DNA from: Chloroflexota bacterium
Lineage (GTDB): Bacteria > Chloroflexota > Anaerolineae > Anaerolineales > Anaerolineaceae
NCBI GenBank assembly: GCA_021825925.1
Contig: JAKAFP010000002.1
Location: 454,747 to 518,746 of the forward strand
Reading direction: 5' to 3'
DNA length: 64,000 nucleotides
Under the pieces are notes generated by a model. It worked only from the letters and a program-made list of their open reading frames with translations. It did no database searches and was not told the origin of the DNA. Below are positions 1-8,765 of the stretch, in pieces (position 1 is the stretch's first letter; every line of letters begins with the position of its first letter). Both the position numbers and the translations under genes were made by a program.

Positions 1-842
1 GCTTTGATCTGTTCGATCGCAGTTTCTTTGGTTTCGCCAAAGGTCATGCGTCGGTCAATAAAGATGGTTGCCTCATCAGGCACAGCGTTCAGACTTGGGG
101 TCTTGACAGTCATATCGCTGACCGTGATTTTGGCATGTCCCAAAAATGGATGATCTCCCAATTTCGGTTCAAGGTCGCGGATGCCAGCCATGATGGGTAA
201 TAATTTATAAATGGCATTATCGCCAAGCTGGTTGCTGGCGGCGTGCGCACTCTTTCCTTTGGCGACCACTTTGAGTTCCACCCGGCCTTTGTGACCGCGG
301 TAGACCTGCATTTTGGTGGGTTCGCCGATCACAACATAATCGGGTCGGACTTTTGGATCCACTTCAACAAAGGTATTGGGTGCGATGCCATCACACCATT
401 CTTCCATGTTGCCGAAATAATAGACCGTCCACCCTTCCAACAGCCCAAGGTCTCGGGCGATGGCCATGCCGTAGATCATACCAGGGGTGCTGCCTTTTTC
501 ATCACATGCGCCTCGGGCATACAACATGCCATTGTCCACCTTGCCCTCAAAGGGGTCCCATTTCCAAACAGAAGCATCACCAATGCCAACAGTATCAATG
601 TGAGAATCGAAAACGATCGTCTTTTTGCCATTGCCTATTCTCCCGACGACGTTTCCCATCTTATCAAAACGAGCTTCATCAAAACCAAGTTTCTTCATCT
701 CTTCAATGATGCGAACGCCGACCTCTTTTAACTGTGAATTCATGCTTGGGATGGCGCAGATTTCTCGCATGAATTTCACGATGGCTTCGCGATTTGCTTC
801 CACCTTTTTCTGTACATCACTTGCATTTAAAATCTTGTCCAT
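1..842 (-). CDS. YgeY-type M20 family hydrolase (3' end outside window)
   Basis: Zinc-dependent M20-family amidohydrolase/peptidase, closest to the YgeY group linked to selenium-associated purine and pyrimidine catabolism. The first 280 residues are visible; the C-terminus runs off the left edge. Metal-site motifs are in place: DSHID at residues 79-83, CDEKG at 113-117, and MEEWCDG at 146-152, where the catalytic and metal-binding glutamates are expected. The ATG at 842 follows a GGAGA ribosome-binding site. It is the last visible gene of an operon with 8-oxoguanine deaminase, adenine deaminase and a GntR regulator, 30 bases after the regulator. The exact substrate is not known; an N-acyl or carbamoyl intermediate of purine breakdown is a reasonable guess. 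Confidence 0.85.
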   Translation of the reverse strand, partial: MDKILNASDVQKKVEANREAIVKFMREICAIPSMNSQLKEVGVRIIEEMKKLGFDEARFDKMGNVVGRIGNGKKTIVFDSHIDTVGIGDASVWKWDPFEGKVDNGMLYARGACDEKGSTPGMIYGMAIARDLGLLEGWTVYYFGNMEEWCDGIAPNTFVEVDPKVRPDYVVIGEPTKMQVYRGHKGRVELKVVAKGKSAHAASNQLGDNAIYKLLPIMAGIRDLEPKLGDHPFLGHAKITVSDMTVKTPSLNAVPDEATIFIDRRMTFGETKETAIEQIK

Positions 843-872
843 ATTTATCTCCACTTACCAACCGTTAACAGC

Positions 873-1622
873 TTAATTGAAATTGGTATTTCCAACGCTG
901 CGGATCACGTGAAACCTGAAATATCCGGGAAGAAAATAGCTGTATGAAAAATCAACGATTTCGCCTGCATCGCTGTACAAACGGGCGACAAACATCAAAA
1001 GAACATCGCCACGTTGAATTTCAAGTTTCTTGGCAATGTCAGCCGAGGCAGCCACGGCTTGAATATCCGTGAAAGACTTTGATAAACCGATGTTGCCCCG
1101 TTTTAGCAGCAACTCAAGGACAGAACCATTGAAGCCGGTTGATAATTCATCCTCGGTCAGAATATTGGGAGGCAGCATGTCGGTCAGATAAGCCACTGGC
1201 CGCCCATCGGTATAGATGACCCGGGAGACCCTCACAAGAGGAGTTCCTTCCTCAACCTGCAGTTTCTCGCTTTCTTCAACCCCGGCGACCATGTCCTTGA
1301 TTTGAAGTGCGCCCATGGTAGCCTTGAGGCCTATTCGGTTGGCAAGACGCTCAATGCTTTCCAAAACTTCAAGGCCAGCCTCTATCACTTTGGATTGTGG
1401 AACCACAAAAGTCCCAACACCCTGACGACGGCGGATCAACCCCTGCCCTTCAAAGGTACGCATGCCTTCACGCAGGGTAGCCCGAGAAACACCAAGAATG
1501 CGGGCTAATTCAGGTTCTGCCGGCAATCGCTCTCCTGCAGGTGTATCAGCAATCAATTTCGCCAGTTTGGCCTGCAACATTTGAAAAGGATGCTGATTTT
1601 CCAATTTAACAATACTATCCAT
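873..1622 (-). CDS. GntR family transcriptional regulator (UTRA domain)
   Basis: A 249-residue repressor-type regulator. Residues about 13-77 form the GntR winged helix, with the recognition stretch LARILGVSRATLREGMR and a wing ending in GVGTF. Residues about 95-240 match the UTRA effector-binding fold of the HutC/FarR subfamily. It lies inside the purine operon, 20 bases after adenine deaminase and 30 bases before the M20 hydrolase, so it is probably autoregulated and controls this operon. The two TTGTC-N-GACAA palindromes in front of the first operon gene are of the size and symmetry GntR dimers bind. The effector is unknown; a purine base or its breakdown product is inferred from context only. 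Confidence 0.9.
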   Translation of the reverse strand: MDSIVKLENQHPFQMLQAKLAKLIADTPAGERLPAEPELARILGVSRATLREGMRTFEGQGLIRRRQGVGTFVVPQSKVIEAGLEVLESIERLANRIGLKATMGALQIKDMVAGVEESEKLQVEEGTPLVRVSRVIYTDGRPVAYLTDMLPPNILTEDELSTGFNGSVLELLLKRGNIGLSKSFTDIQAVAASADIAKKLEIQRGDVLLMFVARLYSDAGEIVDFSYSYFLPGYFRFHVIRSVGNTNFN

Positions 1623-1642
1623 TTTTCCTACCCCATTCCATA

Positions 1643-3436
1643 TTAATCTGCCGGTTCTGTAACCGGAATAAAATCAAATCTGGTCACATCCACCAACCCC
1701 AAATCGGATATACGCAACTCGGGGATCACCACCAGCCCCAACAAACTGAGCTGCATGTTGGGATTGTTTAATTTGCACCCGCACTGTCTGAAACCTGCAA
1801 GCACCGATGCCGCTTTTTGAGCCACCACTTTTACCGGTTCATTAGACATTAATCCGCCAACCGGCAGATCAACCAGACCGATCACTTTTCCTTCTTTTAC
1901 GACAATCTGTCCGCCGCCGCATTTTGCCAATTCATTGGCGGCAATGACCATATTCTCATCATCCGTGCCTACCACGATCAATTGATGGCTGTCATGCGCC
2001 ATGGTCGTAGCCACTGCACAGGGCACATTGAATCCAAATCCGCTGGCCAACCCCATCTGGATTCTGCCAGAAGCGTGATGACGCTCAACAAGGGCGATTT
2101 TGGCAATATCATGTTCAACATCCTGATGAATAAAACCATCCACAGGTTTCATTCGGATGCACAAGTGTTTGGTTGGGGCTTGATTTTCAATAATTCCGAT
2201 GACATTGGCGGTGACTTCTTTGCCACTCGCAGCCTTTAACCCAAAATCTTCCGCTTTTAGTGGTTTAGCCAGATGAACCGAATGAGTTGCCCAGTCCGGG
2301 TAAGTGATCTTCGGCAAATCCACCAACCACTGACTGTCTTTGATGACCTCAACACCCTTGGCGATCACGCGCTGGGCTTTGAAGTCCTTTAGATCCTTTA
2401 CCATGACTATATCCGCGTAACGCCCTGGCGCCAGCATGCCCATTTCGTGGGCAACGCCAAAGTGTTCAGCAGTATTGATCGTCGCCAGTTGGATGGCCGT
2501 CATTGGGTCAAGCCCTTCCACTATGGCATGTCGTAACACACGATCCATGTGGCCTTCGTTGTAGAGTGTTTCTGAATGGCAGTCATCCGTGCAGAGCAAA
2601 AAAGCACGCGGTGAGATGCCCTCTTCAGTGATGGCCTTCATTTGTTTCACCACATCATGCCAAGATGAACCGTAGCGCATCATCACTTTCATCCCCTGAC
2701 GAGCCCTGGCAATGGCGCCTTCCTTGGTGGTTCCTTCGTGATCGTCCTGAGGTCCCCCTGCCAGATAGGCATGGAAATCATTGCCCAGATCAGGATAAGG
2801 AAAATGACCGCCAATCACTTTGTGGGCTGATCGGGTGACAGCCATTTCGGCATGGACTTTATCATCGCCGGCCACCACTCCCGGGTAATTCATCATTTCA
2901 CCCAATCCAATGATCCCTGGCCAGGTCATGGCTTCGGTTACTTCGGCAGGTCCAAGCACTGCGCCGGGGGTTTCAAACCCCGGTGCAGATGGCACACAGG
3001 AAGGCATTTGGACAAAAACATGAATCGGCTGCTTGGCGGCATCGTCCACCATGATGCGCACACCGCGCAAGCCAAAAACATTGGCAATTTCATGTGGATC
3101 AATGAACATGCCGGTCGTGCCGTGCGGTACTACCGCCCTGACAAACTCGGTGACCGTCACCATGCCCGATTCCACATGCATATGGGCATCCAAAAGGCCA
3201 GGCACAAGATATTGGTTTTCAGCATCAATAATACGCGTTTTAGGACCAATGGTATGGTCCGCGTTACCGCCAATCCACGCAATGCGACCAGAAATGATGG
3301 CTATATCTGTGTGAGGCAAAATTTCACCCGTTTGGACACAGACCCATTGACCATTCTTAATTACCAGTTCAGCATGTTTTCGGCCCATGGCACAAGCCAC
3401 CAGGTCGGTGGATATATTGGTTTGATAAGAATCCAT
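1643..3436 (-). CDS. ade: Adenine deaminase
   Basis: Converts adenine to hypoxanthine and ammonia (EC 3.5.4.2) in purine salvage. It is 597 residues long, the normal size for the Ade family of the amidohydrolase superfamily. The first metal motif DAHMHVE lies at residues 83-89 and the late aspartate motif CTDDCHSE near residue 290. The C-terminal Ade-specific domain includes the GGLMSNEP stretch. The start ATG at 3436 follows AAAGGTC. It is the second gene of the operon, 18 bases after the 8-oxoguanine deaminase gene, so both purine deaminases would be made together. Confidence 0.95.
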   Translation of the reverse strand: MDSYQTNISTDLVACAMGRKHAELVIKNGQWVCVQTGEILPHTDIAIISGRIAWIGGNADHTIGPKTRIIDAENQYLVPGLLDAHMHVESGMVTVTEFVRAVVPHGTTGMFIDPHEIANVFGLRGVRIMVDDAAKQPIHVFVQMPSCVPSAPGFETPGAVLGPAEVTEAMTWPGIIGLGEMMNYPGVVAGDDKVHAEMAVTRSAHKVIGGHFPYPDLGNDFHAYLAGGPQDDHEGTTKEGAIARARQGMKVMMRYGSSWHDVVKQMKAITEEGISPRAFLLCTDDCHSETLYNEGHMDRVLRHAIVEGLDPMTAIQLATINTAEHFGVAHEMGMLAPGRYADIVMVKDLKDFKAQRVIAKGVEVIKDSQWLVDLPKITYPDWATHSVHLAKPLKAEDFGLKAASGKEVTANVIGIIENQAPTKHLCIRMKPVDGFIHQDVEHDIAKIALVERHHASGRIQMGLASGFGFNVPCAVATTMAHDSHQLIVVGTDDENMVIAANELAKCGGGQIVVKEGKVIGLVDLPVGGLMSNEPVKVVAQKAASVLAGFRQCGCKLNNPNMQLSLLGLVVIPELRISDLGLVDVTRFDFIPVTEPAD

Positions 3437-3454
3437 GCTTGACCTTTTACCTGA

Positions 3455-4834
3455 CTAGCCCAACAATCGCCGGGCTGCTTGATTGTGTTTTTCGATGTGA
3501 GGTTGAAGTTCCAGACCCGTTAAAACGCCTTCCTTCACCACTGCCTTGCCATGGACGTAGCTCATATCCACCGGTCGGGTTTGGCAGAAAACCAGGGCTG
3601 CCAGCGGGTCGTGTTGGGCGCCTGCGTATTCCAGATGGTCCATTTTGTAGCCGATAAAATCGGCACATTTACCTGTTTCGAGAGAACCGATATCCTTGCG
3701 TCCCAACACGGCAGCGCCGCCCCGCGTACCCACTTCCAATGCCTGACGGGCGGTAAGGATTTCCTCACCTGTTGAGGAAAGGGACGCCCCTTCCAAGCCA
3801 GCTTTGAGGCGGGCAAGAAGCATGGCTTGTCGGACCTCCGCCAACATGTTTGAACCATCGTTACTGGCTGAGCCATCCACGCCCAGCCCGACCTTCACCC
3901 CTGCCTTGAGATATTGGCGCAATGGGGCAATACCAGAGGCCAACCGCATATTGGAAGATGGACAATGCGCCACGCCGCAGCCTTCCTTGGCATAAAGCTC
4001 GATTTCGTGCTGCGAGACATGTACAGAATGGGCATACCAGACATCATTGCCCACCCAATCCACGGATTGCATGTAAGGAACCGGACGATATCCGAACTTC
4101 TGCAGACAAAACTCTTCTTCATCCTGCGTCTCGGCCAGGTGAGTGTGCAGATGGACACCGTACTTGCGTGCCAGGATGGCGCTTTCTTTCATTAACTCGC
4201 CAGTCACACTAAAGGGTGAACATGGCGCCAGTACGATCTGAACCATTGATCCGGGTTCGGCGTGATGATATTTTTTGATCAAACGCTCGCTATCAGCCAG
4301 GATGTTGTCTTCGGTATCCACGACGCTGTCAGGAGGTAGACCGCCTTTGCTTTCGCCGAGACTCATGGATCCACGCGAGGCATGCAAACGCAAGCCGATC
4401 GGCTGCGCTGCTTCAATCTCATCATCGAGCTTGGAACCATTCGGGAACAAATACAGGTGATCAGAGGCGGTGGTGCAGCCGGAGAGTGCCAATTCAGCCA
4501 GGGCCGTCTGGGTGGAAATACGAATATCCTCAGGGGTCATCTTCGCCCAGATGGGATAGAGCGTTTTCAACCAGTTGAAGAGGTTGGCATCCTGGGCAGC
4601 GGGGACGGCGCGGGTAAGCGTTTGATAGAAATGATGGTGGGTATTGATCAGGCCAGGCATAATCACATGCCCGCTGACATCCAGTACCTCATCCGCTTTA
4701 TCAGGCAAGGAGTTGGTGGCTCCCACCTTTTCGATAAAGCCATCGCGAATAAAAAGACCACCATCCGGGATCTCCCGACGGTGGTCATCCATGGTTACAA
4801 GTAAGAGTGCGTGTTTGATTAGAAGAGTAGACAC
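3455..4834 (-). CDS. 8-oxoguanine deaminase / SsnA-like amidohydrolase
   Basis: A 459-residue amidohydrolase of the cytosine-deaminase-like group, most like enzymes that deaminate 8-oxoguanine to urate; related enzymes act on triazine or guanine rings. Metal ligands are visible in NTHHHF (residues 64-69), HLHTHLAE, YAHSVHV and GLGVDGSASND. The start is a GTG at 4834, nine bases after AAGGAT. It is the first gene of the purine operon and is preceded by two GntR-type operators at 4878 and 4932. Paired with adenine deaminase, it would turn damaged or excess purine bases into urate and hypoxanthine. Guanine deaminase is an alternative assignment. Confidence 0.85.
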   Translation of the reverse strand: MSTLLIKHALLLVTMDDHRREIPDGGLFIRDGFIEKVGATNSLPDKADEVLDVSGHVIMPGLINTHHHFYQTLTRAVPAAQDANLFNWLKTLYPIWAKMTPEDIRISTQTALAELALSGCTTASDHLYLFPNGSKLDDEIEAAQPIGLRLHASRGSMSLGESKGGLPPDSVVDTEDNILADSERLIKKYHHAEPGSMVQIVLAPCSPFSVTGELMKESAILARKYGVHLHTHLAETQDEEEFCLQKFGYRPVPYMQSVDWVGNDVWYAHSVHVSQHEIELYAKEGCGVAHCPSSNMRLASGIAPLRQYLKAGVKVGLGVDGSASNDGSNMLAEVRQAMLLARLKAGLEGASLSSTGEEILTARQALEVGTRGGAAVLGRKDIGSLETGKCADFIGYKMDHLEYAGAQHDPLAALVFCQTRPVDMSYVHGKAVVKEGVLTGLELQPHIEKHNQAARRLLG

Positions 4835-4877
4835 GGTGCTTATCCTTTTTGTGGATGAAATCCCTGTCTTGCAAGAT

Positions 4878-4888
4878 ATTGTCAGACA
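4878..4888. promoter_or_regulatory. GntR-type operator 1 (TTGTCAGACAA)
   Basis: A perfect 5-1-5 palindrome 44 bases upstream of the GTG start of the purine operon. The same palindrome, with T instead of A at its centre, recurs at 4932. Size and symmetry fit a GntR-family dimer site. The gene for a GntR regulator lies in the operon it would control. Confidence 0.75.
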
Positions 4889-4931
4889 ACACTAACACTA
4901 ATAGTTTACCGAAATACAGATAAAAAGTCAA

Positions 4932-4942
4932 TTGTCTGACAA
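4932..4942. promoter_or_regulatory. GntR-type operator 2 (TTGTCTGACAA)
   Basis: Second copy of the palindrome, centred 54 bases from the first (about five helical turns), so two dimers would sit on the same face of the DNA. It lies between the end of folD and the purine operon, in the expected upstream promoter position. Confidence 0.75.
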
Positions 4943-4960
4943 GTATTGCTGCGCTTCTAA

Positions 4961-5839
4961 TTATTTATCGTTGATCTCCGCTGCCCTCAACGTATTCTTC
5001 AATAACATGGCAATGGTCATGGGTCCAACCCCGCCCGGAACTGGCGTGATGGCGCTGGCCACCTGAACTGCTTCATCGTACGCCACATCACCCACAATGC
5101 GGTATCCCTTGGGCCGGCTGGCGTCATCAACGTGGTTGATGCCGACATCAATCACAACAGCACCGGGTTTGATCCAATCGCCTTTGACCATTTCAGGCCG
5201 TCCAACAGCAGCGACCAAAATATCCGCCTTGCGGATGATCTCGGGCAGATTGCGGCTGCGCGAATGACAAATGGTGACCGTGGCATTTGCACGAACCAAC
5301 AGCAGCGCGACCGGCATGCCCACGATGTTTGACCGTCCAAGAACAACTGCATTAGCGCCTTCCAAACTGGGCAATTCTTTTTCAAGCAGATACATGCAGC
5401 CTGCAGGAGTGCATGGGATGAATAAAGGTTCCCTGCCCTTTTGTGCCAGGCGGCCAATATTGAGTGGATGGAACCCATCCACATCTTTTTCAATGGAGAT
5501 GGCCTTGAGGACACTCTCTTCATCAATATGAGAGGGCATGGGCAATTGCACCAAAATGCCATTGACCCGCGGATCGGCGTTAAGCTGCATCACCAATTGC
5601 TCGACCTCTGCCTGAGTGGCATTAGCAGGCAGTTCGTGGCCAAAAGACTCAATTCCAGCCTCGAGACATGCTTTATGTTTGGAACGCACATAGGTGTGAG
5701 AACCGGGGTCATCGCCCACCAACACAGTTGCCAGCCCGGGTTTGGATTTACCTGCCTTGACCCGTTCTGCAACCGCCGCCGCCACTTCTGCACGAATGTT
5801 TTCTGCGGTCAATTTGCCGTCAATAATCTTTGCTGTCAT
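4961..5839 (-). CDS. folD: Bifunctional methylenetetrahydrofolate dehydrogenase/cyclohydrolase
   Basis: Interconverts 5,10-methylene-, methenyl- and 10-formyl-tetrahydrofolate with NADP in one-carbon metabolism. Family motifs are all present: the catalytic-lysine region [17 protein letters not shown], the NADP-fold motif GRSNIVGMP and the C-terminal signature [10 protein letters not shown]. There are two adjacent ATGs (5842, 5839) and a GTG at 5848. The ATG at 5839 has the best spacing from AAGGTGG and gives 292 residues, the usual FolD length. It is transcribed in the same direction as the purine operon but is separated from it by 126 bases holding the two operators, so it is probably an independent unit. 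Confidence 0.96.
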   Translation of the reverse strand: MTAKIIDGKLTAENIRAEVAAAVAERVKAGKSKPGLATVLVGDDPGSHTYVRSKHKACLEAGIESFGHELPANATQAEVEQLVMQLNADPRVNGILVQLPMPSHIDEESVLKAISIEKDVDGFHPLNIGRLAQKGREPLFIPCTPAGCMYLLEKELPSLEGANAVVLGRSNIVGMPVALLLVRANATVTICHSRSRNLPEIIRKADILVAAVGRPEMVKGDWIKPGAVVIDVGINHVDDASRPKGYRIVGDVAYDEAVQVASAITPVPGGVGPMTIAMLLKNTLRAAEINDK

Positions 5840-5948
5840 CATTACCACCTTGTGTGAAGATTTCTATGCCTATTATACAATCTTTGAAATCTTTCCTGCT
5901 TCATCATGATAGAATTATCTTATCATTTCAGCATAGTGGAGAGTATTC

Positions 5949-7253
5949 ATGAGTAAAATTTGTGTGATCGGCACTGGATATGTGGGTTTGGTCACTGGAA
6001 CCTGTTTCGCTGAACTTGGTAATCAAGTCACATGTCTCGACACCGATCCCGCTCGCATCAATGGGCTCCTGCAAGGCCATATGCCGATCTATGAACCCGG
6101 TCTGGAACAACTGGTTGAACAAAATGTGCAAGCCAAACGGCTGCATTTTACCCAGGATTATCGAACCGCACTCGAAGGTGTTGAATACGCCTTCATCGCG
6201 GTCGGAACCCCTTCGGGAGTGGATGGTGAAGCCGATCTTCAATACGTAAAAGCCGCCGCAGAATCCATCGCGGATATCGTGGACTTTCCCATCCTGGTGA
6301 TCAACAAGTCCACCGTCCCAGTGGGAACCGGCGACTGGGTGGCTGACATCATCCGCCGAAGACGAGGAGATCGTCCGCTTGAATTCGCAGTCGTTTCAAA
6401 CCCTGAATTCCTGCGTGAAGGGTCGGCCATCAATGATTTTATGACCCCCGACCGTGTGGTCTTGGGATCAGAAGATCGCGAGGCGGCCAACCGTGTGGCC
6501 GAGCTGTATAAACCCCTGCGCTGCACTATCATGGTCACCGACCTGCGTACGGCTGAAATGATCAAATATGCCTCCAACGCCTTTCTGGCCACCCGCATCT
6601 CGTTTATCAACGAGATCGGCAATATGTGCGAGGATCTCGGCGCGGATGTTCGCGAAGTGGCACAGGGCATGGGACTGGATAAACGCATCGGCCGTCACTT
6701 TTTGGATGCAGGTCTCGGCTGGGGTGGTTCGTGCTTCCCTAAAGACGTGAAAGCACTCGAACACATGGCCGTGCTGCATGGTACACAGCCTCAACTGCTG
6801 CAAGCCGTGATGGAGATCAATCGCAATCAACGCCGCCGGGCTGTGATGAAGTTACGCAAAGCGCTCGGCACACTCAACGAGAAAACCATTGGTATTCTGG
6901 GCATTTCATTCAAGCCCAATACAGATGACATCCGCGATTCGGCCGCACTTGAGATCATTCACCTGCTAATCAATGAAGGTGCACACATCCAGGCTTATGA
7001 TCCTCAAGCCATGGAAAATGCCAGGAAGGTGCTCAAACACGTCAAGTTGTGTGAATCACCCTATGAAGTTGCTGAGGGTGCTGATGCATTGTTATTGGCC
7101 ACCGAGTGGAACGAGTTCAAGCAAATTGATTTTGCAGAGATCAAAAAACTCCTCCGAAATCCTCTTATCCTCGACGGCCGCAACCTGTGGGATTCGGATC
7201 TGCTCAAATCCATGGGATTCACTTATATGGGAATCGGACGAGGGAACAACTAA
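5949..7253 (+). CDS. ugd: UDP-glucose 6-dehydrogenase
   Basis: Oxidises UDP-glucose to UDP-glucuronate with two NAD, supplying uronic acid for cell-surface polysaccharides. The 434-residue length is standard. The Rossmann motif [10 protein letters not shown] starts at residue 8. The active-site segment [10 protein letters not shown] carries the catalytic cysteine near residue 260. The C-terminal UDP-binding domain includes [14 protein letters not shown]. The start ATG follows GTGGAGAG. It stands alone, converging with arsC, and its terminator overlaps the arsC 3' end. Confidence 0.96.
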   Translation: MSKICVIGTGYVGLVTGTCFAELGNQVTCLDTDPARINGLLQGHMPIYEPGLEQLVEQNVQAKRLHFTQDYRTALEGVEYAFIAVGTPSGVDGEADLQYVKAAAESIADIVDFPILVINKSTVPVGTGDWVADIIRRRRGDRPLEFAVVSNPEFLREGSAINDFMTPDRVVLGSEDREAANRVAELYKPLRCTIMVTDLRTAEMIKYASNAFLATRISFINEIGNMCEDLGADVREVAQGMGLDKRIGRHFLDAGLGWGGSCFPKDVKALEHMAVLHGTQPQLLQAVMEINRNQRRRAVMKLRKALGTLNEKTIGILGISFKPNTDDIRDSAALEIIHLLINEGAHIQAYDPQAMENARKVLKHVKLCESPYEVAEGADALLLATEWNEFKQIDFAEIKKLLRNPLILDGRNLWDSDLLKSMGFTYMGIGRGNN

Positions 7254-7279
7254 GGTCTTCTACACTTTCTAATCTACGT

Positions 7280-7330
7280 AAAAGAGATTATTCCTCTACC
7301 GAATTCAGGTAGTCAATAATCTCTTTTCTT
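7280..7330. terminator. Terminator of ugd overlapping the arsC 3' end
   Basis: A long hairpin with arms AAAAGAGATTATT (7280-7292) and AATAATCTCTTTT (7315-7327) and an inner stem CTACC/GGTAG. The right arm runs into a T-rich tail on the plus strand. The stem includes the last codons and stop of arsC, so the two convergent genes share this sequence. Confidence 0.75.
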
Positions 7331-7704
7331 ATCTGATCACGAATAACGCGGAATTCATTTAATACTTCTTCCTCCGAACCAGTAAAACGGGCCGGGTCGC
7401 GAAAGCCGATGTGCACTTTTTTGCCGTGTCCCAGCCAGATGGGACAATTAGCCTCCGCATCGCTGCAAACCGTGATCACATGGTCAAAAACCTGGCCGTA
7501 GTATTCCTGAATGGATTTTGACCTGCCCTGATGTTCAATGCCGATCTCACACAAGACCTGAAGCGCCACGGGATTGACAGTTCCGGAGGGTAAAGTGCCT
7601 GCACTGAATGCCTGCCATTCACCGCGGCAATCATGGTTGACGATCGCTTCTGCCATTTGTGATCGGCAGGAGTTCCCCGTACATAAAAATAAAACACTGG
7701 TCAT
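7288..7704 (-). CDS. arsC: Thioredoxin-coupled arsenate reductase (low-molecular-weight phosphatase fold)
   Basis: Reduces arsenate to arsenite by the pI258-type three-cysteine relay. All three cysteines are visible: the P-loop CTGNSCR at the N-terminus carries the nucleophile, and VCSDAEANC supplies the C-x6-C pair that shuttles the disulfide to thioredoxin. I place the start at the ATG at 7704 (MTSVLFLCTG, 138 residues) because a GTG 12 bases upstream sits directly on the AAAGGG site. No arsenite pump or ArsR gene is adjacent, so this may be part of background arsenate resistance. A protein tyrosine phosphatase is less likely given the Cys pair. Confidence 0.92.
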   Translation of the reverse strand: MTSVLFLCTGNSCRSQMAEAIVNHDCRGEWQAFSAGTLPSGTVNPVALQVLCEIGIEHQGRSKSIQEYYGQVFDHVITVCSDAEANCPIWLGHGKKVHIGFRDPARFTGSEEEVLNEFRVIRDQIRKEIIDYLNSVEE

Positions 7705-7791
7705 ATTCTTTTTCACCCTTTCAACTTCATTTTAACATCCTGAAATTAATGAAATGTAAACAAGAAGTTAAGAAATTGAAAAAACTCACTC

Positions 7792-7822
7792 TTGACATTA
7801 ACGTTACGTCATAGTTTATACT
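7792..7822 (+). promoter_or_regulatory. MerR-type promoter (19-bp spacer) of the TipA-like gene
   Basis: TTGACA at 7792-7797 and TATACT at 7817-7822 are separated by 19 bases, the over-long spacer typical of MerR-regulated promoters. The spacer holds an imperfect dyad, TGAC...GTCA (7793-7811). The predicted transcription start, seven bases after the -10 element, is 7829, which is the A of the ATG. The transcript would therefore be leaderless. Confidence 0.8.
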
Positions 7823-7828
7823 GTGGGC

Positions 7829-8596
7829 ATGGTTAACCAAGAGAGACTCTCCATCAAACAATTGTCAACCCTGGCCGGGGTCAGTGTGCGCACACTACAC
7901 TTCTACGACCAGATCGGGTTGCTTATCCCCAATCGCGTAAGGGAGAACAACTATCGTTTTTACACTCAAGAATCGCTGTTGAAACTGCAGCAGATCCTTT
8001 TCTACCGTGAAATGGAGTTCAGCCTTGACCAAATCGCAGGTATTCTTAACCAGGCGGATTTCGATCTGATTGAAGCTCTGGAGGAACACCGCGAGGCATT
8101 GAAAGGCAAAGCCAAAAGACTGAACATCCTGCTGGAAACCATAGACAACACGATCAGCAATTTGAAAGGACAGAAAGACATGACTCAACCACAATACTTT
8201 AAAGGATTCAGCGACGAGCAGCAGGCTGAATATGAAAAAGAAGCCGCCCAAAAGTGGGACCCAGAACTGGTCCACGAATCAAACCGCAGGTGGAAGAACC
8301 TCAGCCAGGATGAAAAAGACGCCCTGATGAAAAAAGGTGAAACCATCATCCTCGCTTTGCGGGATGCCATGCCCAAAGGCGCTGCTTCTGTGGAAGCGCA
8401 AAAAGCGATCACAGATTGGAAAAACCAGATCAATTTCTTCTATGATTGCAGTGATGAGATCCTGCTGGGTTTGGGCAGAATGTACATGGAAGACCCCAGA
8501 TTCAAGGCGACCTATGACCGAATTGATCCCAGGTTGGCAGAGTTCAAGTATGAAGCCATCAAGGTCTACTGCGCAGCACGCGGTGTGACGGAATAG
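7829..8596 (+). CDS. MerR family regulator with TipAS ligand-binding domain
   Basis: A 255-residue regulator. Residues about 6-75 are the MerR winged helix (LAGVSVRTLHFYDQIGLL), followed by a coiled dimerisation helix. The C-terminal half is a TipAS domain (from about residue 118, TQPQYFKGFSDEQQAEYE), which in Streptomyces TipA binds thiopeptide antibiotics. The ATG at 7829 coincides with the predicted transcription start, so the full-length form appears leaderless and autoregulated. An in-frame ATG at 8180, nine bases after AAGGA, could make the TipAS domain alone (138 residues), as tipA does. The ligand here is unknown. Confidence 0.9.
   Translation: MVNQERLSIKQLSTLAGVSVRTLHFYDQIGLLIPNRVRENNYRFYTQESLLKLQQILFYREMEFSLDQIAGILNQADFDLIEALEEHREALKGKAKRLNILLETIDNTISNLKGQKDMTQPQYFKGFSDEQQAEYEKEAAQKWDPELVHESNRRWKNLSQDEKDALMKKGETIILALRDAMPKGAASVEAQKAITDWKNQINFFYDCSDEILLGLGRMYMEDPRFKATYDRIDPRLAEFKYEAIKVYCAARGVTE
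8166..8182 (+). promoter_or_regulatory. Internal ribosome-binding site and start for a TipAS-only product
   Basis: AAGGA at 8166-8170, nine bases before an in-frame ATG at 8180. The ATG lies exactly at the boundary between the DNA-binding half and the TipAS domain. The product would be 138 residues, close to the 144-residue TipAS of Streptomyces. Confidence 0.55.
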
Positions 8597-8722
8597 GCAA
8601 GCCTATTTCAGGCAATGAAGTCCGTAACGAGAGTATGAATTTGTTACAGAGACTGTAAAAGGCGTGATCCCTAATTTTAAATAGAAATCGGCAAGGGTAG
8701 TAAAATCTACAGCTACTATGGC

Positions 8723-8765
8723 AACCTTGACAAGGTTTGGAACCTTGTCAAGGTTTGATATTTTT
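8723..8765. terminator. Bidirectional terminator between tipA-like gene and uvrA
   Basis: A perfect 15-bp inverted repeat (8723-8737 and 8741-8755) with a three-base loop TGG, followed by TGATATTTTT on the plus strand. Each arm is itself nearly palindromic (AACCTTG-N-CAAGGTT type). It ends on the uvrA stop codon. Confidence 0.85.
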
